Shown here piece after piece: positions 38,460-49,899 of a stretch of 64,000 nt of DNA (its first letter is position 1; each line of letters starts with the position of its first letter). The notes under the pieces were generated by a model. It had not been told where the DNA came from. It worked only from the letters and a program-made list of their open reading frames with translations, and did no database searches. Origin of the DNA: Eumeta japonica (taxonomy: Eukaryota > Arthropoda > Insecta > Lepidoptera > Psychidae). The stretch is from contig BGZK01001352.1 of NCBI GenBank assembly GCA_005406025.1, positions 103,089 through 167,088 on the forward strand, written 5' to 3'. The translations under genes were made by a program, and so were the position numbers.

Positions 38460-41400
38460 ATGCCGGCGCCCTGCGACGCTTGTAAAGGTAACCTTTCCAC
38501 TGTCTCACAACTCTGTATAGTTTTGACTAGCTTTATAATCTATGGCTATAGAGTTTATCGCTTTCGGGAATATTGGAAATAGGGAAATGAATTTATATTT
38601 ATTAAAAAAATTGTATATACTATTATTCTATTACTTAATTTTATTGCCCTTTTATAGCTTGCTGTGATAGTTCGACACAGCGATACGTATTTTTAATATC
38701 TTGAGTTTGTAGTCTACGAATGTTATTGTACAGATATCGCATTTTGTGTCGGTCATTTTATTAATGTTTCGCTTTTTATTTTCCTTAGATATTATACTAA
38801 AAAAAATTAATACGATATATAGGCGCTTATTATTATTTGAGATTAAGTAACTAATTCCTGTTTTTTGTACAATGATAACCGTCTCCTGACGAGGTTAACA
38901 ATCACAATATTAACCATCATTGTAAATAAATTAACTATTATTTCTAAAATGTTTACAAGTAAAATCCAATTCTCAGATTTAAATAGCCATACGTTTCAGT
39001 TGATTTATTGCGAGCTAAAACGTATAACTTGCAACTATAGTTTTAACTTTTACATTCAATCAGTGAACGACTATTATTTATTGTTGTTCATTGTATTCAA
39101 TCGAATCGTAATGGAGTTTCTGCCGGCCGACTTATGTGATACTTAAATGTTGTTAAAATAATTTTATTGTGGGCCTCGCAAATAAATGGGGAAAAATTGA
39201 TTTAATTTTTCAATAAAAAAAATGTTTAAATTATGATAATGATTCTTTTATATTTATAACGTGTCGTTTACTAGATCAATTAGGGCTACTTGTACATAAA
39301 TGTATAATTACTAATTTCTATTGAAATATTGATATTATTAATATGGAAATTAATTAGAATATGTGAACTAATAATTTTCGGAATGTCTTGTTTACGATAC
39401 ACAAATATTTATATGTATGTATTAATTATATTACTGAAATGCGTAGTAAACTAGGCATTTCAAATATTTTCTTTTAGTCAAACATAAAACACTAAACTTA
39501 TTTCCTTCAATAACGTGTTTATTAATTTGTTTATAAGTTCGTGTATCATATCATGATACATAGTTAAGATATAATTATTATATTTTCATCCTACAAAAAC
39601 AGAAATTCTAAAACGGTGAACTTTATAATTACGGATGACAATATTCAAAACTAAACTCACGGCTGTTATGTTTAGAGTCAACTCGTGCACTTTGATAAAT
39701 TCTATCCAAGTCACGATGTCGGGCGACTTGAAGCAATCACGATTTAAACTTAAACAGTAAGTTAACGGCACACGCAGCACCGTTGCATCGCCCGTGTACA
39801 GGCCTACTTACTGTGGCTTTTTATTGGGACGAAATCATTGAACAATCGGTTAACAGTCGTGTCGAATGCGCGATTTGCCGATATACAACCTAAATATAAC
39901 GGGCGTCTTATGCTTATAATAGCAGTGATGAAAATCGTATTTTGACTTACCTCCTTAGTTGTTTTTCGTTCTGGAAAACTTATTGGAAATTAAATTTCTG
40001 ATGTGCATTCAAATAAAAATATTTATCAGGACGTAGACAAATGATGCATCGATTTTATATACACTTTCAAATATTGCATTTTAAGCGATGAATATTGTAC
40101 GATGTGTTCTCCAAATGCGAGATCATTAAATTATATTCGCCTTTAAATTATTGTTTCTGTAGAAATTGGACAAAAAAAAAAAACGAACGAACTATCGACG
40201 AACTATTATCTGTATGAGTCTGATTTGAAATTTTTTTTAATATTTCTGATTTACGACTTGGATACAACGACACAATAAGGATCCCTACGCGACCGTTATC
40301 CAATTGCCTTGAATTGAATTGCAATCTTTAGGGGCGAGCTTTCAATCTCGTTTATTTCGTGCAGCTGTATTTTTTTTTTCGATCCGGAACCTTTAAGGAT
40401 CCAACAGCTGTGCGGGTTATTATTCGCGATTCTATCGAACCCCAGCCGTGGTGGTGCGCTATGAGGGTCCGCTTTGTCGGAGTGTACGTCAAGGAGTTAC
40501 GTCGAAAAAAAAAGAAGTTGTAGGACCAAGGCCGAGGGGCAGAACCGACGGAATGCGGTCGTCGCGGGCAGCTACAAACTTTTTCATCGGTTTCGATTGC
40601 TATTGAAACTCGTTTCTTGTCACGTTTTACCCTTCTATCGCATATATTGCAATAGATGTGTATATCTGACGGCCTTTTGAAATTCATCAGATATTTTGAC
40701 GATTGAAATGACAGTCTCATCATTTAAAGTTACTCGTGTATAAAATCCTATCCGCGCCTCAAGTCGTCTAAACAAGTTCAATAAAATTTCTGAGAATACA
40801 CAAAATTTAGTGTTATTCAAATATAAAGTGTTTATTAAACAAACACTGCAGAAAAGGATATAATCTCTGTTATATTTAGGAAATAAATGAACATTTATTT
40901 ATTATTTTCATTTAGATTTGTTTTTCTTGTGATAGTTTTATATATGGTTTTATTTCTATATAAATTTGGTTTGAAAAGAGCCACCTTCAAGTTTCTTGCT
41001 CGTTCTTCTTAAGGGATAACTGCCTTACGAACGAGTGGTAGTTAAAAAAAATATCGCTAATATTTAAAATCTAAATTCTTTAAATGTTATGACGTATTTC
41101 ACGTGTTATATAAACAGCCTACGAAATAAAAACATTTTGAATTTGAATAAATTCAAATATTGCGTTAAATTCATGTCATTAAACAATTCCTATTATATTG
41201 TAGTATGATCGTTTTACATTTGTACTTATTATAAAACACGTTTATCCGTCCATTTGTGCGCTTGTGGCTCGAAAGCCACTAGTCAGATTTACATGTTTTT
41301 TTTTAGGATCCGTACCTCTAAAGGAAAAAGGATCAATTCGTTGTAGGATCAATTCGTTGTTCGTCTGTCCATCTGTCTGTCAAGACCCTTTTTATCGGGA

Positions 41401-43353
41401 ACGTGTAGATATCAAGTTGTAATTAACATCAAATACTTAGATCTAGGGAACCCCCGGGGCAGTGGCGGCGCTAGGCATCGGCGACGTCGGCGACCGCCGA
41501 CGGCCTCGCGCCTGAAGGGGATCGCAAACAAAAAATTTTTGCCTACAAGTTATTAAAAAGAGGCCTCGCAAACCTGATGTCGCCGACGTCCACGAGTGGT
41601 GTAGCGCCGCCACTGCCCCGGGGTGCGAGTTCATTTGCACTTGTCCGGTTTTTTAGTACGGACTTCTTACGCTGGTTGGACTTTGACATGTACCATCCTT
41701 TGTGCACATCCACCACCATCCTGTATCGACCGAGGTTGGGATCAGAAGCGGGAGTGAACCCTTTAGTAATAAAATAATTTAACAATAGATCGTGCGTTTT
41801 CGGTATGAGAATATAATTGAGTTCTTCTGGGCTAATATTTAATCGGCATTAAATCGAGTGAATCCATTATCGCCCACGCGGACGTGGCTGCAGGCGCAAA
41901 CTACTTTGAAGTAAGTCTTGCCTGCTCCGTACGAGGAGCCATGTTGACAGCACTCATCAAAGTTATGTTAGTTATATTTTAGTTTTTTTTTATTTATTTC
42001 AGCAACATATATATTAAAAATAAATGTGCCAGATTTTATCATATCACTGTTGAGACGAACATTCTTTTCATTTGAGATTGAAAAGTACTTTAATGTGCTT
42101 AACTAATCATTTTCGTTTCATATTTTGTTTATTTATTGATTTGTTGTTTTCAACAATTCATTGAAAACGTGAATAGTATGACAGAAATTTAACTATCCTG
42201 TCAGTTTTTAGCGAAATTCTTTGAATGTAGTCAATCATAAATATTAATAAATGGCCTGAATGTAAATATATTTTATCAACCACAAATTAAAAATATGAGT
42301 ATTATCTTACAACATAATTTGAACACTAATGGAGAAAGAATATAAATAAAGTCTACTGTAAACATCTGATAAAAATAAGAGTAGGTATATTGTAAACACG
42401 TATTGTATTTTTTTAATAAACATATTAAAAGACATGCATAAAATATGATATTTCGCTGACTTTCTGTGCTCTCTGTAGCCATTGACCGCGAATGCAACTG
42501 GAAAGATATACAATAAAATTATTTCTATTCTACTCTATATTTTTATATTTACTTACAAACAAGCAAAAGGGCGAACATTTCCCTTCAAATAAAATTAGCT
42601 GGGTTGAAATTTCAGGTTTTCGTGCTCTGTTTTGAAATCATTAAAAATATTATACCAAATAAAAGCCATCGATGAATAAAAGCGAAATTTTATATCACAT
42701 ATGAAATAGGAAATATCAATTCCATCCTTTTTAGGGTTCTGTACAATCTCTAAAAAAACTGAATCCTTTTTATCACTTTTTGTAAGTATATGGAATTAGG
42801 CATCCGATAGGTCCCAACTATCATCGACGATTCCCATTCATCGATCCATGAGTTTACAGCAAATAATCTATGGTCTACGTGTGTTTGTGTACGACAGATA
42901 GCTGCGCGGGCGGCAAGGCAGCGTGCGGCGCGGGCTGCACCTGCGGCCCGAACTGCGCGTGCGGCGATGGCAAGTCCACGGGTTCGTAAATTTTTCATTA
43001 CACATCTAAGACTCGTACGGTTGTCTATGACCTTGAAATTATATAATTGAATTACGATGTTTTATCGACTACTACTAGCGGAAGCTCAGACATCAAACAA
43101 TCAAAAGTCAACATGTACACCTATTGTCTGTGGTCAGAAATCTGAGATCGATTTATTTGAGAGTTACGTTTAAACATGATAAAGCTAATAAAACTAAAAT
43201 ATCCAAGGAATTAATATTCAATGGCCGAGTACTTTGACACAAGTCCTCTTTAAATTTTCTGAATATAAATATATTGTATTTTTCATGCTGTAATAAAAAC
43301 TCTGATGTCTTCCAGGTGACAAGCCATGCTGCAAGGGAGGCGCGGCGAAATGA
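38460..43353 (+). CDS. Metallothionein (paralogue 2), three coding exons
   Basis: Exons 38460-38487, 42898-42981 and 43316-43353, introns of about 4.4 kb and 334 bp, both in phase 1. Acceptors are ACGACAG and TTCCAG; donors are GTAACC and GTTCGT. The product is 49 residues with 10 cysteines (5, 8, 12, 19, 23, 25, 29, 31, 42, 43): start MPAPCDACKDSC, middle GCTCGPNCACG, end KPCCKGGAAK. CxC and CC pairs, no aromatics and Lys/Gly-rich spacers mark a cytosolic metallothionein binding Cu/Zn/Cd. Exon 2 has an alternative GC-AG donor at 42970 (G^GCAAGT) in the same phase that would drop KSTG to G (45 residues). Intron 1 contains transposon remnants. Exon structure matches metallothionein 1 exactly. 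Confidence 0.9.
38865..40970. other. Intron 1 of metallothionein 2, first half
   Basis: AT-rich intronic DNA. Open frames at 38865-39146, 39586-39780 and 40352-40820 have no splice or family support. Nothing else was identified. Confidence 0.6.
40975..41150. repeat. Lepidopteran dispersed repeat, copy B (GTTTCTTGCTCGTTCTTCT)
   Basis: Second copy of the repeat at 20370-20590, here ending 'GCCTACGAAATAAAAACATT' and TTGAATTTGAA, a typical retroposon 3' end. It sits in intron 1 of metallothionein 2. Confidence 0.65.
41452..41623. mobile_element. Short DNA transposon (MITE) with GC-rich terminal inverted repeats
   Basis: The element starts CCCCGGGGCAGTGGCGGCG and ends with the exact reverse complement; pairing resumes further in at ACGTCGGCGAC. 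It is about 172 bp with no coding capacity and lies in intron 1 of metallothionein 2. A possible relative of the 5' end (GGCAGTGGCGAATTTCCC) occurs near 15337. Confidence 0.8.
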
Positions 43354-43375
43354 TGGGACACCGCGACGATTTTAA

Positions 43376-43381
43376 AATAAA
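43376..43381 (+). terminator. Polyadenylation signal for metallothionein 2
   Basis: AATAAA 23 nt after the TGA stop. Another AATAAA near 43770 followed by A- and T-rich sequence could serve a longer 3' UTR. Confidence 0.5.
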
Positions 43382-44019
43382 TCAATAGGAAATATTTAAT
43401 CTTTTTCTGTTAGATTAAAAAAAAATTAGATAACTATGTATTTGTGGTGTATCAACAATTAAATAGATGTTATTATATATTTTGTAAGTAGACGTTGTCT
43501 CGTAAGTTTGTATGGATCGATGTTGACTTATCGGTGTTACTTGACGTAATGTAGTTAATAATTATCGGCTTACAAAAATAAATTAATGCTTAGCGCGTAC
43601 TAACAAAATGTTAGTTATGTAAGTTGGTAGGCTGTAAGGCATAGTATATTATCGCATTCAGTGTTGACAAGACGAAGTTAGTAAGGCGTAAGAAGAACAC
43701 GTAGTACTATAATACTCATAGTTAAGTGTTAAAAGTAGATTTTGACGAAGTAATTGGCTAGTTCGAGATGGAATAAATTATGTTAATATTTAAGGCAAAA
43801 AAAATGTTGTTTTATTTCTTGCCTATATTAATCGTAGTGGATTTTGGTATCTAGATTTTGAAGGGCCAGTCGGAGCGATTTTGTGATAGTTTGATCTTTA
43901 TTAAAAATTTGGCAATTGAAAATCAATCAGCCAAGAACCCTAAATGTCATTTTGAGTAATTTTAAAAAAACAAGTTCATGAAAATATATCGATAACTATA
44001 TTCTTTGATCGAATACACC

Positions 44020-44340
44020 TACTTCAACGGAGCTTGCATCGTTTGTTGTAGTCTTGAATGGTACAGTTATTTTAATTTTAAAAATCAACGATCAAAATAT
44101 GAAAAAGCTTTTCTGAAAAGACTTTTTTGAAAATGTTGATATATCAACATGACTGTTTTTGAAAATGTTGATATACCTACATGACTGTTTTCACCAAGTT
44201 TAGAGCATTCGACGCGTTTTTGTTAGGAATAGATTTGATTAAATTTTAGCATTTTCTCGGATCTCTTAAAATTTACATGGCCGATTCATGTGAAATTTTA
44301 TGGAAAAAATTAGTCGAGTTCTCTCTTTTGTCCTAAAGAT
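44020..44340. repeat. Degenerate interspersed repeat
   Basis: Includes a short direct duplication (GAAAATGTTGATAT.. at about 44130 and 44160, each followed by CATGACTGTTTT) and phrases similar to 4330-4800. Confidence 0.4.
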
Positions 44341-45027
44341 ATTAAAATTGTAGCTTGAACTTCTGGCATATGAATTATTTTTAATGGACTTCCTCTTATG
44401 ATCTGCAACATAAATTCGGTATTAATGTGATAAACATGAAATTAAATTTAAACGGGTACTCGAACATTCATAGAACATAAAATACTTAATCAACACGAAA
44501 TCAATCAATGTAAAAGTATCGACATTACTCACAATATCCACTTCACCCTACGGCCAGTTCAAAGTTTATTCCTAAGTTAATTACAATGTCGAGGTGAATT
44601 CGATAAATGCCTTACGTGAAGGAAAAGGGGGTCAGCCAAGAAAAGTTGCGTCACGCATGAATAAAGTATAAGAGACAGTCATGGCATGGTAAAGATCAAT
44701 TTGGCTGCTATAAAGAAGTACGAGTTTGACCACCTCCCACCTTCTCTGATGACGTCATAGACCACGCACGTGAACACTGAAAATGACAGGTTTGTGAGCT
44801 CACTACTCGGATTGAAGTGGGTTACAATTGAAACTACCCTGTAGTCTGATGATAAAATTAGCAATTCGCCATACAAGAATAAAATAAATTTGTATAGCAT
44901 CGTTTGATGAACTGCAAAATACATATTATTAAAATGTTTAAGGTAACCCCTCCAGTCGCTGTAAGAATAGTCCAATGTTAATTGTTGATGAAAAACATCT
45001 TATCGCTCGTTGTGGGACTAAAGTCGT

Positions 45028-45262
45028 GGAGACGTCTTCGCAGGCTATGTTCCCCTCCACTCAACTCTGCGCACGAGTCGTTTGAGCATGTCGGTATCAG
45101 CTGGAGACACAGACGATGTTTCTATTCTAGCCGCGCTTCTCTCCACTCGACTCTGCGCACGAATCGTTTGCGCATGGTGGTATCTGTTGGAGACTGAGTC
45201 GATGTCTATTCTAGCTACGCTCTCTTTCTGCTGGAGTCTGCGCACGAGTTGTCTGCACCCAT
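45028..45262. repeat. Minisatellite, about 86-bp unit, roughly 2.5 copies
   Basis: CTGCGCACGA recurs at about 45067, 45153 and 45238 with aligned neighbours (TCGTTTG.GCATG, GTATC..., GGAGAC, TCTATTCTAGC). Copies have diverged. Open frames on both strands across it are by-products. Confidence 0.75.
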
Positions 45263-46744
45263 CGTAACTTTTGCAGAAACTAAGAACAAATAGACTCCTA
45301 CTAACAGAAGTAACTGATGAGACATCGGATGAAATATTATGATAAACCTAAACCTTTTCTTTTTCTTTTGATTTTCAATGCGACATATCCTCCAATATAT
45401 GCCTCAAAAAGAAAAATAGAATATAGTTTTTTTTTATGTAAAGAATAATTTTTCTTTAAAAATATCTGTATACATCATTTTTGATTATGTCATATTTTTT
45501 TCCCTTAATGAATTTTTATATATATTTTCTTTACAAAATGGTTTCAATGTTTCACCCCTGCTAGGCGTCCTGTGACAGTTCATTTTTTTTTAACGTATTA
45601 TTAATAAAAATTAAATGTGTGGTACTCGGGGACTGCTGAGGTGAAGTTATTGCGTAGCATTTTTTATCAACTTATGCAATTATAATTATTTATTTATTTA
45701 TGCAGTATTTTCTTATCTTTGATATTAATTCAAGTTTTTCATCACTTTCTTCATTAATAAATACACTTTGTTTATTCATATTTAAAACACTTTATACACA
45801 AACTTTACGCGTATAGCTATTCACCAGAAACTGCTATTCACTGTCGTACATAGGTACACCTATGTATACGCATATACCTACATGTATACTTACGGGGCAC
45901 ATGCGGTGAGTGAGGCATTATAAAGATATGATAGATACCTATACACCTATATACTTTCTCACAAACAACTGCTTACGTATTCGTCCGATTTCGGAGCAGC
46001 TCGTCTCGATGCGTGCGAACTTCGTACAGTCGTACCATATACATACACGTTAAGCAAACGCTCGGCGGAGCTACATGGTAGGCGGAGTGGGGGGTGTTAG
46101 GTTTTATTTTCGTTACGGAATTTCTTGATTCGGTCGCCGCGCTCAAAGCCCGCGATAAAAGCTATGCAATAGCTTAAAAAGTTTTATTGTAATAGAAAGT
46201 AAGCAAGAAAGGCCTAAGAATTGAATTTAAATTGAGATACCGCGAAAGTTCTAACCTGCAAGCCCGCACTACAAGTATAGCTGCTTTACTTTCGTGGTCC
46301 CACGTACAAGTCGGAATATTTTCATAGACATCAATGGTTTTGATGGTACAGAAATATATTGTGCAAAAACGGTATCGGAGAAGATTTATTGCCTTACCTT
46401 ACCCTAATTCTAACATACGTCAAGTATGTTCTTCTCAATACGATACCTGGTGGGTATATTCATATTCATCTAAGGTGGGTACTGTGGTGCAGTATCTAGT
46501 AGATACATGTTACGTGTAGTTTTCTTTCAAAATGAATCACACTATTTTTTTTCTTATTCTTGAACTACATACTCGCACAGGGCATTTACAAACTAGTGCA
46601 AGTTTTGAATGAAAATAATGTGTTTATGGTGATGATCACAAGTATTGTTGATGGGTTAAATTGAATCGTGAAAATCAATCCATTCGATTAACATATATAG
46701 TTCATGCTATATTATTATTTTAGTTGGAGCATACCGCATTCAAC

Positions 46745-46800
46745 GTTGGCGGCTCATTGGTCACGCGCTCGTCTAGCGATTGACGCGGATTCAATCACGT
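46745..46800 (+). repeat. tRNA-derived SINE head, decayed
   Basis: TGGCGGCTCATTGGTCA (A-box-like, 46747-46763) followed by GGATTCAATC (B-box-like, 46787-46796). Confidence 0.45.
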
Positions 46801-47339
46801 TTTTTATGTACCATTCGAGTTTGTATTTCTCATGTACTCACCCAATACTGGTTATCTCGAAATGTTAATCGTACTAAAATTAAAATAACGGCAGCTATGT
46901 GCGGGCCGAATAAACTGTTTTACCGTCGATGTGAATGCCAACTGTCTTAGTCGTCACAGTTTTGTGATATAACAAAAGACGACATTGATTACAAGCCGTG
47001 CATCGATCACTGTAGGGAAACTAAATCATGATAATGTATACCATAGATCCGAATAATATGATAGATAGCATTACATTTTGTACTTAAATACCTAGCATAA
47101 TTTGTAAATAGACATCAAAGTTGACCTGAGTTCTTTTACCTTTTATTTTTGCGATTGTAAAGGTATTATGACTATGCACACTTGTAATTTCAAATAATTG
47201 ATTCATGTAAAAATTTTCGTCATACTCTTCAAGGATGTGGTGTCCTTGCAGGGTATGACGTTATATATTAAAATTTTACTCTGAATGAGTTTATAATATA
47301 ACTCAAAAGGATGAGAAATAAAACAAAAATTGTTATTCA

Positions 47340-49899
47340 TAAAAAAAAACTTTATTATTCAAAGTAATTCGCTAGGATAAAAAAACCAGTACAATAGTGA
47401 TTTTGAAATATCCTGTTAAATTAATTAATTAGTTTAATAAAAATCTGACATAGGAGTAAAACGTTATATTTCATAGTGTATAGAACATCCAAAGAACTTA
47501 AAAACAATAACAAAACACTATAATGACAGACGTCGAATAAAATAATTTTCTCTCTCTCGTTGTCATAGGGAGTAAAAAGTCAACGATTTCATATATTATT
47601 ATGAATAATTTATATATACCTCGAAAAATACGATACAAACGATATTTTTAAAATATTTCCCGTTCGGACGTAATCACTCTGGTAGCCTTTTAAAGGCTGG
47701 CGACAGTGAAATCAATTTGTACGTTAATTAACGACATTAATATGTATTCCTTACATAATATGACTATAACATTTAACTGTTAACACAGAAAAAATATATA
47801 TGTCTATATATATAATCTTTTAGCCTTAATAGCTAATTAACAATTAGAGAGGAAGTCATATACTTTAACATTTGCTCACATGACCCCATCGAATATTAAA
47901 ACCTACCTAACAAACAGCCACGCTGTGTAGATTTAACACGAATTTTATCAAATATGGCAACACAATGAGAATCCTCGATTGAATCTTTTCGTTGTATCCA
48001 ATAGAATAATTAGAATCAACTTTAGCTGAGTTTGTAATTATTCATTTTTAAAGTAAAATATGAACAATGCTTTTCAAAATAAGATGGAATAAAAAAAAAT
48101 ATTTCGCAATGTTTGACAGGCAATGTATAAATTAAGAAAAGATATGCATTGGTACAAAAATGGCAGTTTTAATAGATCCAATCGAAGCCACGCCCTCGGC
48201 CTAAAATCCAAAGTGCATTCATCACCATCCAAATCGAACTAAGGAATGAACTAATATTTTACTCAAACAATTTCACTTACAAAATTTATATACTGACATC
48301 ACACACACGTCATTATAATTTTAATTGAAGAAAAATTACCTGAGCGAAATTCTAGATCATTCCATACATTCTCTTTCTATTCAGATCACTTATATATTAA
48401 TAATCGTATATTATTCAAAATACAAAACATTCATTGGAAACACGTATATGTTACAAACAATGTCCACATTATCAAATTGAAAAACATCAAGCGGAAGAAT
48501 GACACTTATGATATATAAAATACAAGAAGCAGATCATAGGCGTAAAAAACAGACAGGCAGAGCATAAGAAAGTAATGGCCGAAGTGTTGCATGATTGCGG
48601 GCTACGTCTTTTTGAACGCACGGAAGACAGCCACGTAATGAATATTTGGTTTTAATATTTTAAATATTTGCTATTCTGTTGACAAAATAAAATATTATTA
48701 TTATAACCAAATGTCGGAGTTCACTGCTTTGCGGAACTGAGCTCACCTATATACTCCGTCTGTTTATTTTCAGCGCCCGTAAAGCAGTTTTAATTTTATA
48801 TATATATAGAAGTCACTCGCTCATTCACTAATTTTGAATGAATATTACCCGACCATAATAATAAGATAACCGAGACGATCGTAGGCAATTTTCAGTAGTT
48901 ATTATTGCGTTCGGGTAATAAGTCATTAACGCATTAAGTAAATGCCTATGTAATATAAAAACAACTAACCTAATGTCAACTGTAACGTCTTTGTATTAAA
49001 ATATTTCTAATTATTTGCATTAAGCATAAGTTGTACACATTACATGTTCAGATACATTCTAACATATCAAAAGATTCTCGTAAAATGCCTTCTCTATAAA
49101 AAATTACTACATCAATGTAAGGAGAAAAAAAATATATATCTATGCATTTCTACAGTATAAAATTTATTTCATTGATATTATCTACAGTATCTACAATGAC
49201 AATGTACCATTCAAAATATATGACCTTTTCCAGCCAATTGTTTATTAAATTCTTTCAAAACATTGAATTATTAACGATTTAAAAATTCAATTCGACAAAA
49301 CAAACCTCATCACAAACAATAAATATTAAGTATTGACTCATATCACCGCAACGAGGTTCCACTGTAGTAACTTTTTAAAATATAAACATACGAAATCAAC
49401 AACACTACACCATATTCATTGGCAACAATGTCTAATATTATAACATTTAAAGGTAATTCATGGTAGGGCCTGAAATTCTTGAAACAAAAAAATATGTTTT
49501 CATCATTTTCTTCAACAGCTTTCGGAATGATACATTTCAAAAGCTATTGAAGATTGACATAAGTCAATACACATATTGGTAGGTTTATGATCCCAATATT
49601 ATGATCTAGAGCTGGAATCCACGGAACCTGGATCTGTATTGAACGCATCTTTCAATTTAGTACAGTATTCAGCATTCAGCACTGAATCAGAATAGAGCGA
49701 CTGCTTGTTTTTTTAATTCATATCCAGCTCTCGCCCATCGCGCGACCCGCGTCGTGTCGCTGGAGTTATGGAGTGTTGTCGCTCATAATGAATCATAGTT
49801 ACGTCATTGACACACGTCACATTGACGTTTTATATAGTTCACAACAAGATACGCTCTGTTGACAGTCGACGGTTAGTTGCTGATCAATGGCATCGTGGC
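47340..49899 (-). other. Probable long 3' UTR or downstream flank of the fusion gene
   Basis: AT-rich sequence with few recognisable repeats. Minus-strand AATAAA occurs at 49241-49246, 49163-49168 and 47351-47356; the last is followed by a T-rich stretch in the transcript sense. Which signal is used cannot be decided from sequence. Confidence 0.35.
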
